From Melieria omissa (lineage: Eukaryota; Arthropoda; Insecta; Diptera; Ulidiidae), in the NCBI GenBank assembly GCA_963971225.1, contig OZ020268.1:55117900-55181899 (forward strand): DNA of 64,000 bases, read 5' to 3'. This document shows positions 10,699 through 21,943 of this stretch, in pieces. Numbering within the stretch: position 1 is the first letter of the stretch; every line of letters starts with the position of its first letter. The notes beneath the pieces are model-generated. The model was not told the origin of the DNA and did not search any database. It worked only from the letters and a program-made list of their open reading frames with translations. The translations under genes were made by a program, and so were the position numbers.

Positions 10699-13179
10699 TT
10701 AATAAATATTAAGTAGACATCAAATGGTAAAATAAATGTCCTTCCTTTAGACATTCGTTCGTCTCCTCAGTCAACTTTTCAGCTGGTAACTCTACCATTT
10801 AGTGTCGTTTCTTCAATTTTCAATACTTAAAAGCATGATACAAAAAATAAAGGTAGAGCCAACCATTAAACCAACTAAACGATTTTTGACGTTCTCCTTT
10901 GAAAATGTGCCACAGTACTGTTGCTAGAAAATCAATTGAACATTTGTTAATACTGCAATGTATTATCTGCTGTTGAATTCGCATTAAGATTTATATACTT
11001 TTGCCCAAAATATATTAGTCACAGTGAAAGGTCTATTATGTGTTTATTTAAAAAAAGATCTTAAAATTCTTAGAACCTTAAATATCTCTTAACATTATAT
11101 CGAAGTGGCATCACGACTCAAGCTTTTTCCGAATATGAAGAACGTCAATAAAAACGTTAAGTGTCAAAAAAATTGAGAGTGGTTTTACCTTAATTTTTGG
11201 TACCATGCCCAAAAGTAGAAATACTGTGTACCAAATAATTTTGAATACTCAGAATAATTGCTTTTTAATATCGAGTTCTAACGATTCTAATAAAAATTTA
11301 GTAATCACAATTCAACACTAAACGTAATCAAACTAAACGACTCTAATAAAAATGTAGTACTTACAACTCAACACTAAACTTAATCAAAGTTTTTGCCATC
11401 GTGTCTAATATGAATATTGCATTTTTTTCCGCACGAAAGAAATCGCAAACAATCCATCAACACGCTCGCGTGAGTTTTCTGTAGTAGAAGACAGGTTTCC
11501 AGAGGTTGGAGTAATCTAAACGGTTAAGGGTTGAAGTCTTATCGCCATTTTCCTCTCCGTCTCTTCTTCATACTATTTACTGTTTACTGTCGTCTCATTT
11601 GCTTCATTGTCTTTCATTGCCCACTTCATTCCATTCTTGCTTTGGCTTCTACTACCTTCACAATATTCACCGCCCATCAACAGTCTTCACTGCAAGGACT
11701 TGCAAATCTGTCAAAGGATTCACCTCAACATTGGGTAATAATGCTTTCAGTGCAGCGCAACAAAAAATATTTAACACTTTCCATATTAATGTCAGTCATA
11801 AATAACAGCCACGGTGCCGCCGATGTTCAGGCAAATCAGAAATTCAAGTCCCTAACATGTCAGCACGGCAGTTGTCCCCCCCCATCATTCTGGCTGACCC
11901 AAATTCCAGCCCAAAACTACCCTGTCGCCACCGATGAAATGCAATAAAACAAACTACAACAGACTCCAATTAACTAAATTCGTACGCTTTTTGTCTTAGC
12001 CGAGCCGAGCGCATAATGCCAACCAACCCAAGCGTTAGGCTCGAACGTTGACAACGCAGTGGTAACAACGATGGTGACGAGGAGCTGGGTGACGCGGTTG
12101 TTATGGCTTTGTTTAGTGACGTTCGAGGCGTTTTTCATTAGATACAATTTTGCAGTTTATGTGTGTGTGTGTGTGTGTGTAAAGCAAAACACACAGCCCA
12201 CAAGCCAAAACGCCCTTAGCCACACATAAAAGCCGTTACCCGGCGCGCCGACCCGCCGACCCGTCGACCGGCTGTTTAGCGGTTGTCGGCTAACGACGCT
12301 GCCTGCCAGCTGGCAGCAGCGCAACCGACTTTTTAATTTCGAGCCACAACCAAATATTGCCTTCCAACCAGAGTGAAAAGAATTCGAATTACATTTTATG
12401 AAATCAAAACCAACATTTGTGCGGCATAGACAGAAAGGGACCGCGACACCGTTAACGTCACCAATGCGAAGTGCAGCCGGAAACAGCACGATAGCAAAAA
12501 ATGAAGCAACTAAAATGACAGCAACAAAGCGTACATGTTATGATTTTAGCCGAAAGCGGACGCAGGCTTGTTGCGCTGATAAACTCTACATCCGTCTGAC
12601 ACGCACTTGGCAAACACACGCAGCTACATTTTGGCAAGGGGAAGGGAAGGGGAGCTGTCTGATGACTTATCCTTACCCTATAACCGGCAGATTTGGGCTC
12701 AGGTTTGTTTGGGCGCATTTTTATGAATTTATAAAGAAGATAAGCTGGGTATGAAATCCAGAGATAGAACCAACACTAATTCATGAATGGACCTCAATGA
12801 ACACTTCAATGTTCACTGAGAAGGGACTTGCCAGAGAAAAAAATTTCGTATAGTATATCCGACTTTTTTTGAAACAAGAATCCATAACTCTCTTTTAATC
12901 TCAAACCTCTGAGTCTCAGTGGCCGAGTGCTCCTTTAATTCCATTGTTTAATCTGGCAGGATTTATATAAAACTAGCAGGGTCCCGCGACTTTGCACGCA
13001 AGTTTAAAGCCAATTAAACCAATAAAGCCAATAAATCAAGTTATTCTTAACCCTTTCTTGATTTTGAAGATTTTTATAAAAAATACTTATCTAATTATAT
13101 CTCAAATAGTTCAAAATGAACGCAGTGCCATAGACAGCCAATGTCTAGCCCCAACCAATCTAATTATATCTCATATGAA

Positions 13180-13770
13180 ATACTTTCACTAAGCTTGAAG
13201 TCAAAAGACCAATAATATCTTGTTTCTCCAATTATATTCTTAACCCATCGTTGACCCGTCAGATTTTGATTTTCAAAAAAGTAAAAAACACGTATCGAAT
13301 TATTTCTCACTAAGATTACTTTCACCAAGTTTGAAGGCCAAAGGTCCATTTTCACAGTTTCCCCATGTAAACTTTTAACCCGTCGATAACCTTGTCAAAT
13401 TTTGATCTTCGAAAAAATAAAAAACACGTATTGAATTTCACATTTGAAGTATTCTCACCAAGTTTGAAGTCAAAAGGCTTTAAAAAATCATGCTTCTTCA
13501 TACAAACTTTTAAGCCTTGGGTCACCCCTTTCAGGTTTGATATTGAAAATAATGACAAACATGTGTCTAATTTTTTTTATTTCAAGAAGACGAAATCTTC
13601 GGTTCATAGTTTTTTTTGTAGTCTTCCCGTATTTACTACTTTAGCCCATTGTTGACCTTGTGAAATCTTGATTTTCGAAAAAAATACGTGTCGAATTATT
13701 TTTGATTTGGAGTATTTTCACCAAGTTTGAAACCAATAGGCCCATTAAATCTCGTTTCTTCATATAACAC
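13180..13770. repeat. degenerate tandem repeat, about 130-bp period
   Basis: At least four diverged units start with 'ttcaccaagtttgaagtca' variants (about 13188, 13319, 13451 and 13712). Each is followed by a 'cgttgacccgtcagatttt' / 'cgaaaaaataaaaaacacg' segment. No coding content. The last unit is interrupted by the TTAA element that follows. Confidence 0.65.
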
Positions 13771-13775
13771 CTTAA

Positions 13776-13980
13776 CCGTAGACCTACGTTCGGGTCGGTT
13801 TCGACCTAATTTCTAAATTTATCATTTTTTTGCTGTTTTTTCATGACGTTTTTACTTGGATATTATCTATCGAAATCAAACCGTTTCCTGTTTTGAAAAC
13901 TATGTCGGCTTTGCATATTTTGTAATTTGTGTGTGTGATTTTAATCTGGGTCGTTTTTGACCCGTTTTTTAGGTCTACGG
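13776..13980. mobile_element. piggyBac-like MITE (205 bp)
   Basis: Flanked by TTAA on both sides (13772-13775 and 13981-13984), the target duplication of piggyBac elements. Termini are CCGTAGACCTA at the left and the exact inverse TAGGTCTACGG at the right. Just inside lie subterminal inverted GGGTC/GACCC motifs. No ORF, so non-autonomous. Confidence 0.75.
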
Positions 13981-15359
13981 TTAAACCATGTTTTGCCCCT
14001 TTTGACTCCGAATTTCAGAAAATCTCGTTTTAGCGGAGGTTCATGTTTCAAGATGTATCTCCAATTCAAATTTCATATTTGTAGTTTTAGCGGTTTGGAC
14101 TGGGCGATGATGAATCAGTCAATTAGGACAAAGAATTATATATATGTATAAAGAAAAAATCTTTACTACTCGTAGATGAACATTAAAAACTTAAAAATTA
14201 AATTTTTGACCATCACAGAATTTGAGATCCTGGGTTTCAATAGCAGGTTTGAGGTTTTTAGGATGTTTTGTTGCTACTTCGATCGAAGATAGAATCAAGA
14301 TTAAGTCCAAAGTTTAGACCCAAAACGTCTCAATCACAGTTTTGATTTACAGTTTTGAGATATATTGTACCAACAAGTTTATTTAAAAATTTATTTTATT
14401 TATTGTTTCAATTGGATATAACAGCTAAGTTACATTTTGATGTAATTTTTCGTTACCAGTTTTTTATGTTTAACAAAAACTAAATATTAATTAATTAAAT
14501 TAAAAAAAGCGCATTGCACCAGTCGTTCACGACCCACAGCAACTCGTTTGTTTTAGTTTTTCATATTTTTTGTGCGTTTTTTAAGGTGTGCACCGGCGCA
14601 GATATGGCCGCCCTCGCTGTGGCAACAGTAAACATAATTTAGTAACTGTATTTGTTCAAGGTTTTTGTTGTTGTAATAAGGACAACAGATCCACCAAGCA
14701 AAAGCAAAGCTTTTTTTTCATTGAAAGCACGCGCAGCTGCTGTGGTCGCCGGCGTGTCGCGGCTTGCGACACTCTAATTTCGCCTAATGTGCATAATTAG
14801 AAGCATACCAAGAGGCGCCGGCACAGCCCCGTGGGAGCGGAGCGAGCAGCCGACTGCCGCCAGCAAGGAGTGTTCCTTCTGCTTGGCCTTGCCGCCCCTC
14901 TCCCACCCCACCTACACACCGCGTTGCCAGCTGCATTGTGCCGCAAACCGCAGAACATTTTCGCTGCGAATGCGTTTCGGAACGACACGCGTCGGACTAA
15001 TAAATAATTACCACTACGCGCGCAATCGGTGTGTGCAGGTGTGTGGGCATGGCTACTTTTATGTGTGTGTGTGTGTGAGCTTGTGTTCAGGCGGCACGAT
15101 ATTTTGCGTCGTTAAGCTGGCAATTTACATAAGCGAACAGGTGCTAATGTGGCGCGTACTTAGCGCAGCTTAGTCGCCCTATGCGCTAAACATAACGAAA
15201 CGAAAGTGTGTTGCGGTTGCGCTCGAGTGGTGTCACTAATTTGACATTCACCATTGGCACAAATGCCGCGTTGGCACCGTTACGCGCGTATTTGCACACC
15301 CACTTTTTCCGCTTTGCTAATTTCCCTCCGGTCTTTCTGTTCTCTTTCTCTTTGCGCAG

Positions 15360-15716
15360 CTCATCGGGCGGCTTCTACACCATCAAGGAGTCCTCCGGCG
15401 GCGGCGGCGGCAGCAATCATCGCCATCACCGCCAGTCACAGACGTCGTCGTCCAGCCGCATGATGGCCAGCTCCGCGCCCAGCGGTACCGTCATGATGTA
15501 TCCCAATCCCAGTCGGCAAGCGACGACCGCTGCATCCGGCAGCGCTGTCGCGCACATAACAACAGCGACAGCAACAACGGCATCAGCAACAGCGGCGGCG
15601 TCAACAGCAGCAGCCGTGCCGGATGTCTCGCTGCGACAACGCGCCGTCGCCAAGCTGCGAATGTTCAATTTCCACTTGAACTGGGACTTGCACATGACTC
15701 ACTGCAAGCCGTGCGG
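15360..15716 (+). CDS. second coding exon of the 9211 gene
   Basis: The acceptor gcgcag|c completes the phase-2 codon left by the exon ending at 9626 (TC+C, Ser). The exon encodes 119 codons. It is rich in Ser, Gly, Ala and Thr, with homopolymer-like runs (GGGGG, HRHHR, SSSS, and Ala/Thr repeats from CAG/ACA codons). It ends in a compact, conserved-looking segment, LRQRAVAKLRMFNFHLNWDL, followed by HMTHCKPCG. That hydrophobic/aromatic piece with CxxC is the most informative part of the visible protein. The donor is tgcgg|gtaagt, phase 2. Without splicing the frame stops two bases later, supporting a real donor. Confidence 0.75.
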
Positions 15717-16485
15717 GTAAGTGTCTGCCCCCATGTAAGCGTTGAACTTATGCGCGCATGGGTGTCTGTGGTTGTGTGTGTGTTTGTGTGTGCGAGGGCA
15801 AGCATCTCGCACTCAAGCAACGACCCTTGAGTACTTTGCTTTTACATTTTTACTATAACTTTTACTTTTTTTATTTATCAAAATTTTTGCAGTAGTTCTT
15901 GCTGCAGTCGCTTCCGAGCGCCTCTCGTAGCGCCACTTGTGATGCAGTTGTCGAGTGTCTGTGAGCTATTTTCTACTGCTTTTGCTTTTCTGTCTTGTCT
16001 TTTGTTGAAGAGTGCCTTCATAAACTGCGCTGCGCACTGCCGCTTCCATTTCCAGCTGCTCAGCCGTATGCTGTCCGTCTGCAGCTGCTTGCACGCAGAA
16101 GTGCAAAAATTCTAAGATTTTTGCGTGCCCACTTGTGGCAGCCTCGATTGTTGCTTGTGTTGGTGCGCCGCCCGGTGGTCGGGCATAAAGTTGCCGAGGC
16201 GCTCGTGAAAGCAGCTACTTTGTATTGTTGCATCATTCGCATAAAGGCAGCGCCGATGCCAAGCGGTATTGACATGCGGAAGACGTGCGCACTGGCAGCA
16301 TTCACCTGCCGCATGTGGCAAACGATTCGTCTGCCCACTTTGGCCTAAATACCCACGGGTTTAAGAGCGCACAGACAATGCGCTGAGGAGGCCTTTCGCT
16401 TTCAGCATTCTCAGCCGCAACTGAAGCGAGCTGTAAGTTTTGTGTGTTTAAATGTCGTTTTGCTCGGAGGTCGTTTAAGCTGATA

Positions 16486-17175
16486 TACGACTTTAATAGA
16501 GCCTGATTGGAATCTTCTATGAATCTGTTTTCCTACATACGACTTAAATTAAAAGTGATTGGGGTCTTCCCTGAATCCTAGAACAGAACCTGATGGGATT
16601 TTCTGTGAATCTTCTTCCTTACATGCGACTTAAATTTACTGATTGATAGGATAATTGATTCTTGAGATCTTCTGTAAATCTTGTGAGTCTTATTTCCATA
16701 CTTAGGACTTTAATAGCACCTGATGGGATACTCTGTGAATCTTCTTCCTTATATGCGACTTAAATTTACTGATTGATTGATTGATTGATTGAAGTCTTCT
16801 GTAAATCTTCTTTCGATTGAGTTCTTCTGTGAATCTCCTTCCTTGCCTTATCCAAGAAAAGTTGTTGAGCAAAGTTGACTTTTAGTGAACCTTAATTCCA
16901 CAAATATTACTGTAACAGAGCTTCACTGGGATATTCAGTGAATCTTCTTTCTTTCTTACTGGGGCCTACCGCAAACATTCCTTCTTGACTTTTAGTGAGC
17001 CTCATTTCCATACATACGACTGTAACACAGCCTGATTGGAATATTCTGTGAATCTTCTTCCTTACATGCGACTGAAATTGAAAGTCATTGGATACTTCTG
17101 TGAATTTCCTTTGTCACATTTGACGAAATTAAAAATGATTAAAGTCCTCCTTGAATCTTTTTCCTTTCTACCCTA
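16486..17175. repeat. degenerate tandem repeat with 'CTGTGAATCTTCTTCCTTACAT' motifs
   Basis: Recurrent diverged copies of 'gcctgatgggatattctgtg' and 'aatcttcttccttacatgcg' (about 16600, 16733 and 17047), at irregular spacings near 130 bp or multiples of part units. A GATT tetranucleotide run lies at about 16771-16790. No coding content. Confidence 0.6.
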
Positions 17176-17384
17176 CTTAACTACAAAAAATTCACTCATT
17201 CATTCAAAAATTTTAGTGAGCATTCATTCACATAAACTCATAAGGCCAACAAAAACTAATAATTAAAAAAACAAAAACTAAAAAAAAAATAATCAATTCA
17301 AAATCTAAAGAATCAGAATTCAAATCAAATTGGGCTCTCCTCTGAAATAATTACCAAGTCAAAGTGTGATATTCGGTGCTCCTA

Positions 17385-17861
17385 AGGGGATATTCTAGTC
17401 TGAGGTTCGATTTTGAGGTGATTTTACGGGCGTAATAAAAAACAGTATTAATTTTTACAATCCATGTTTTTATCAGTTTTTTATTGATACTTGAAAAGTA
17501 TAAAAATGTATAATAGTTGAAAAAAAATCGAAATTGAAGCCGGCTGAGGTGTCTCCTGGTTAACGTGATTTCAATACTTCTGATGATTTGAATCATAAAA
17601 ACAAGGTTAATAAAAAAAATATTTGCACAAAATGGCGTCGTTTTGAAAGTAAGATAATTTCTTGCGTCCTTTTTCTCAACTTTGGTAATTTTTTTAAAAT
17701 AGTAAAAAAAAAATTCAAATGCAATTTTAATAGTATTAAGAAACTCCGAAATTAATTCGAATTTCCGTAAATCCTCTAAGAGGTTTATTTTTAAAGGGTC
17801 TAAATTTGGAAAATATGGAAAAAAATCGATTTTGTCGAATTTCTAGACTAGAATATCCCCT
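17385..17861. mobile_element. TA-flanked MITE (477 bp)
   Basis: taaggggatattctagtc at 17383-17400 is matched perfectly by its inverse at 17846-17863. Taking the outer TA pairs as target duplication, the element runs AGGGGATATTCTAGTC to its complement. A TA target site suggests the Tc1/mariner group. No transposase frame, so non-autonomous. Superfamily is tentative. Confidence 0.75.
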
Positions 17862-19446
17862 TATGTTCCTTTCTTAAGATATGCTAACCAAATAAAAACT
17901 AACCTAACTTAACTCCAACTAACCTCACCTATCTATGCAATCTAACTGATATAACTTCAAACATTCTTGTCCACTCTCTGTACTTTAGCATCTCGCAAAA
18001 AGCTAATTTAATTTAACTTAAGTCACTTTAACTCTTAGACTTCACCGAATCAAGAAATGTACATAACATAAGTCCAAAGCTAACCAACATTCAATTCCAT
18101 TATTCACATCAATCCCGCCGCCATTGCCCGAATCATTCTCCTCTTCACTGCTGCATTATTCAGCAGGCACACCCATACATTATTTCAATCAATTTAAATT
18201 CATAGAATTTAAAAAGGTTCGCACACAGTTCGACCCACCAGACGCAAAGCGTTGGCAACTCTGCAGCACTTGTAGCAACCGCGCGAGTATGTGAACGCGC
18301 GCATTGCCGCTTTGCGCTTTGCGCGACCACAAAAACATTTCCACTGAATTGCGCTAAACAAGTCGAAGCTATTCACTCGAGGGCCTCTTATTATGTGTGT
18401 TTGTCCCAGTTTCTGGCTTCGCGCTTCTTTGCCAATGCAAAACAACGCACACAACAACACAAACACAGCCATCAGCGCCGACACCTCGGCGATGCGCCGT
18501 CACCTCGTCAGTGCTCCGGCTACGGCAACCACACCGACGCTGACTCTGACTGGTGTTGGAAAAATATGAAACATTTTTTTTGAAAGAGTGAAACATAGAT
18601 GAAATGCAACAACAACAAAAATAACAAATGCGCATAAAAACCAGCGGCTCACAGTTGCTTTCACATTTGTATGCAAACGCTGCGCCATGACACGTTGCGC
18701 TCTAATGAAGCACGTGGTGGGTGCGAGCGGAGTGAAAGTGTTTGCGGGGGCGTGCAAATCCAGGCTGTTGTCTGTTTGTGAGCAGCAGCCGGTGACAAGC
18801 GTCGTGGCGGAAGTGTGGCGCCTGGCCAGCGCATTGGCCAACTCTTGTCGCTGCGCGTCGAAGTTTTTGTTGGCGCAAGTGAATGACTGAGAGCGTCAAA
18901 TGTTGTTGTTGTGGCGTTCGGTTAATGAAAAAACTTTTACTGGCGCACAGACCATTTCACGCGCCACACATGCTGCGTGTGTGGGTGCGTTGGTGTGCGA
19001 CCCTTTGCGAGTCCTTAATGAAACGAAACTATCTGCAATTTACAATCCAATCCAGAGGTGTCACAGCTTAATTTATGCGCAAGAAAACAGCGCCATGAAT
19101 GCAAAGCGCAGCATTTGGTTGCTTTGCAAACTCATTTGACAGTCCGGGGTGCCAGCGGCTAGTTTGGCTAATTTGTATGTAACCCTGGTGTGGAAAAGTA
19201 AAAATTACACTAAAAACGTAAATGGAACATTTGGGCCCACGTTATTTTAAAGAGAGAAACTGCTAAAAAATGACATCGTAGGGAGAGAAAAGTTGCATAG
19301 TGTATAATGGGTCTAGAATTGGGCTACCGTAATGTCCCGATTTTGTGATATATATTCTAGTTTTTAGGATTTTCTCAGCTCTTAAACCTGAATTGAAAAT
19401 AGTTTATATTTTTAAAGCCAGTTTTTTATTAAAAAAAAACTAACTA

Positions 19447-19623
19447 CAGTGCCTTTCGCTTATAACGAACCCGTTTAAAACGATTTTCCGCCTAAAACGA
19501 ACCAATTTCAAAAGTACGCGCTTTATGTTTTCGCTTATTACGGACCCCTTTTAAAGCGAACTTTTGGTTAAAACGAACCATTTTTCCTGGTCCCTCGAAG
19601 TTCGCTTTAAGCGAAAAGTACTG
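19447..19623. mobile_element. pogo-like MITE (177 bp)
   Basis: Termini are CAGTGCCTTTCGCTTATAAC at the left and the inverse of CAGTACTTTTCGCTTAAAGC at the right, flanked by TA (19445-19446 and 19624-19625). The CAGT start, TA duplication and the repeated 'GCTTATAACGAAC / AAACGAACC' motifs are typical of pogo/Tigger elements. No ORF. Confidence 0.7.
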
Positions 19624-20000
19624 TATATAATTTTTGTTGATGTCATCCAAACGCTGGCTGGCTTTTATCTTTTTCAAATTAATTTTTATTTTTGTTGGTT
19701 AAAATTTGAGCTTTGTAGTTGAAAATTCAGATTCCGTTGACAATGGAGATGATAAAATTTTAAAAATTTTTATAATTTTTGTTAATATCAAACAGATGCC
19801 GCAAGACTTTCATCCTCTTTAAACTAACTTTTGTTTTATTTGATTTTTTTTATTTTTATAGTTACGATTTGGAGCTCGTTTTATGTCGTGTTATGTTTTT
19901 AAAGCTTTATATACTTTTAAATTTAAATGAACTATTTGATTTCTTTTTAATGAATTTTTTGTAGTTTAATTTTTATTCTGTTCCTATCTTTCCTATAATG

Positions 20001-20374
20001 AAATAAATAAAATAAAATAAAATAAAATAAAATAAAAAAATGAAAATAAAATTAAAAAAAATAAGATAAAATAAAATAAATTAAAATAAAATAAAATCAA
20101 ATCAAATCAAATCAAATCAAATCAAATCAAATAAAATTAAATCAAATCAAATCAAATCAACTCAACTCAACTCAAATCAAATCAAATCAAATCAAATCAA
20201 ATCAAATCAAATCAAATCAACTCAAATCAAATCAAATCAAATCAAATCAAATCAACTCAACTCAACTCAAATCAAATCAAATCAAATCAAATCAAATCAA
20301 CTCAACTCAACTCAACTCAACTCAACTCAAATCAAATCAAATCAAATCAAATCAAATCAAATAAAATAAAATAA
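20001..20374. repeat. pentanucleotide array, AAATA/AAATC/AACTC
   Basis: About 370 bp of AAATA units changing to AAATC and AACTC higher-order blocks, ending in AAATA again directly against the LINE fragment. The alternation of AAATC runs with AACTC triplets suggests local unit-level amplification. Confidence 0.9.
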
Positions 20375-20851
20375 CTGGGATCGCACAGTATTGACGGATA
20401 GGAGCGTTCCGCACAACAGACCAGATGTTATCCTGCTCGAAAAGTTGACAAATAACGCACATCTTATTGACATCGGAGTTCCCAACACACACAACCTACA
20501 GGACTGTATCGCGGAAAAAAGCAGGAAATATCAGCAACTGGCCCAAGAACTGAAACAGATGTGGCAACTTGACAAAGTAGTGATTGTACCAATCATCATT
20601 TCATCGACAGGGGTAGTGCCCAAAACATTAATGACGACACTGGAGAGGCTTCAATTAGCGGACAAATTTTTGACTATACAAAAATCAGTTATATTGTCAA
20701 CAACGTCAATTGTTCGTTCGTTTCTAAGTCTTGAAAGTTAAATTGTATATATGCTTAAGAAAATACCATGTACCTGCAATAGTTTTATGTATCTTGTTGT
20801 AAAACAACCGATATGTAATATTTAACCCTTAAGGAGTTCAATAAATCATGG
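20375..20851 (+). mobile_element. 5'-truncated non-LTR retrotransposon (LINE) fragment
   Basis: An open frame from about 20378 to TAA 20739-20741 begins WDRTVLTDRSV. It contains NRPDVILLEK, HLIDIGVPNTHN and KYQQLAQELKQMW, then VVIVPIIISSTGVVPK. This is the C-terminal tail found at the end of reverse-transcriptase ORFs of several LINE families. A 110-bp 3' UTR follows, leading straight into an AAAAT array, as expected for a LINE with a repetitive 3' tail. No RT catalytic domain is present: the copy is truncated at its 5' end and dead, though its last 120 codons are intact. Confidence 0.75.
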
Positions 20852-21144
20852 AAATAAAATAAAATAAAATAAAATAAAATAAAATAAAATAAAATAAAAT
20901 AAAATAAAATAAAATAAAATAAAATAAAATAAAATAAAATAAAATAAAATAAAATAAAATAAAATAAAATCAAATCAAATCAAATCAAATCAAATCAAAT
21001 CAAATCAAATCAAATCAAATCAAATCAAATCAAATGAAATAAAATAAAATAAAATAAAATAAAATAAAATAAAATAAAATAAAATAAAATAAAATAAAAT
21101 AAAATAAAATAAAATAAAATAAAATAAAATAAAATAAAATAAAA
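20852..21144. repeat. pentanucleotide array, AAAAT with a CAAAT block
   Basis: Nearly perfect AAAAT units with an internal block of about 17 CAAAT units (about 20967-21030), decaying to imperfect A-rich sequence by 21260. It directly continues the 3' end of the LINE fragment. Confidence 0.9.
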
Positions 21145-21771
21145 CAAAAACTAAAATAAAATAACATAAAATGAATGAAATTAAATAAAATAAAATAAAA
21201 GAAAATAAAATAAAAAATAAACAGAATTATAAATAAAATAAAAAATTAAGCAAAATTAAATTAAAAGTATGTTATCCCTGTCGCTGACCAAAAACTTCAG
21301 GCAACCCTAGTCTCGATACACAACTATTATAATTTTTAAATCGAAAATGTTTTGACCCAAACCAAAGCGAAGTCTTGCACCTGGTTTGATAAGCTGCTGC
21401 AGTGGTGCGAGACAGCGAGCGCAACACTTTATTTTATCAGCCTTTCAATTGCTCAAACAACTACAAGCTGAACCGCAATCGGCTGCACAACAATTTCGGC
21501 ATAAATTAAAAAGCGACTTGATGACTTGACAGCCCAGCCGTTGCCATAATGCCATCGAGTCCTACCGGCGGCGCGCTTTCCGCGCCATTGCACTCGACAT
21601 GGCGCACCGCCTCGACAGTTGTCGCACGCTTAGTCCCCATCACACCACACCACACAACACCACTTGCATTGCACTCGCGCCGGATTAAGCACTTTGAGTG
21701 AATATTTCATAAATAATTCATACCGCCGAAATGCTCACGAAATTCTCTTTATTTCCTTTTCATGTGCGCAG

Positions 21772-21943
21772 CCCACGTCTCGGCGGCAGCAGCAGCGGCG
21801 GCGGCGGCAACATCATAATGCGCCGGCTGTGCCGCAACCGTCGGCACGAGGACAATGAGCTTTACCGCTCCAACAGCTTCAAATTCGAGCGATTCGAGCG
21901 TAAGGAATGCGTCGACGAACTCTCCAACACCATGAAGAAGCAG
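21772..21943 (+). CDS. third coding exon of the 9211 gene
   Basis: The acceptor gcgcag|c completes the phase-2 codon from 15716 (GG+C, Gly). The exon encodes PRLGGSSSGGGG and then a distinctive, non-repetitive segment NELYRSNSFKFERFERKE, ending ELSNTMKKQ. The donor is cag|gtgagt in phase 0. Exons 1-3 total 945 nt, or 315 codons, with no stop. I did not find the next exon in the remaining 42 kb, so the gene probably continues beyond the window or into an exon too small to see. The protein is soluble-looking, basic and serine-rich, and may be an alternative N-terminus of a larger signalling protein (inference). Confidence 0.75.

Larger units (their letters stand above)
9627..15359. other. intron 1 of the 9211 gene, with repeats
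   Basis: A 5.7-kb intron with no further exon that I can support. It holds a G15 tract (9806-9820), a tiny TTAA-flanked element (10634-10698), a degenerate duplication of a TCTAATAAAAATNTAG segment (about 11285 and 11342), a GT microsatellite (12160-12180), a degenerate satellite (13180-13770) and a TTAA-flanked MITE (13776-13980). The last kilobase (14580-15359) is GC-richer, with a polypyrimidine tract running into the acceptor. Confidence 0.6.
15717..21771. other. intron 2 of the 9211 gene, repeat-rich
   Basis: A 6.1-kb intron carrying a degenerate repeat (16486-17175), a TA-flanked MITE (17385-17861), a pogo-like MITE (19447-19623), and a 5'-truncated LINE between two pentanucleotide arrays (20001-21144). 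The GC-richer block 18200-19150 has no supportable exon. Confidence 0.6.

Noticed and set aside
20785..20973. Minus-strand frame of repeated FILFY
   Set aside because: Translation of the AAAAT array; not a gene.
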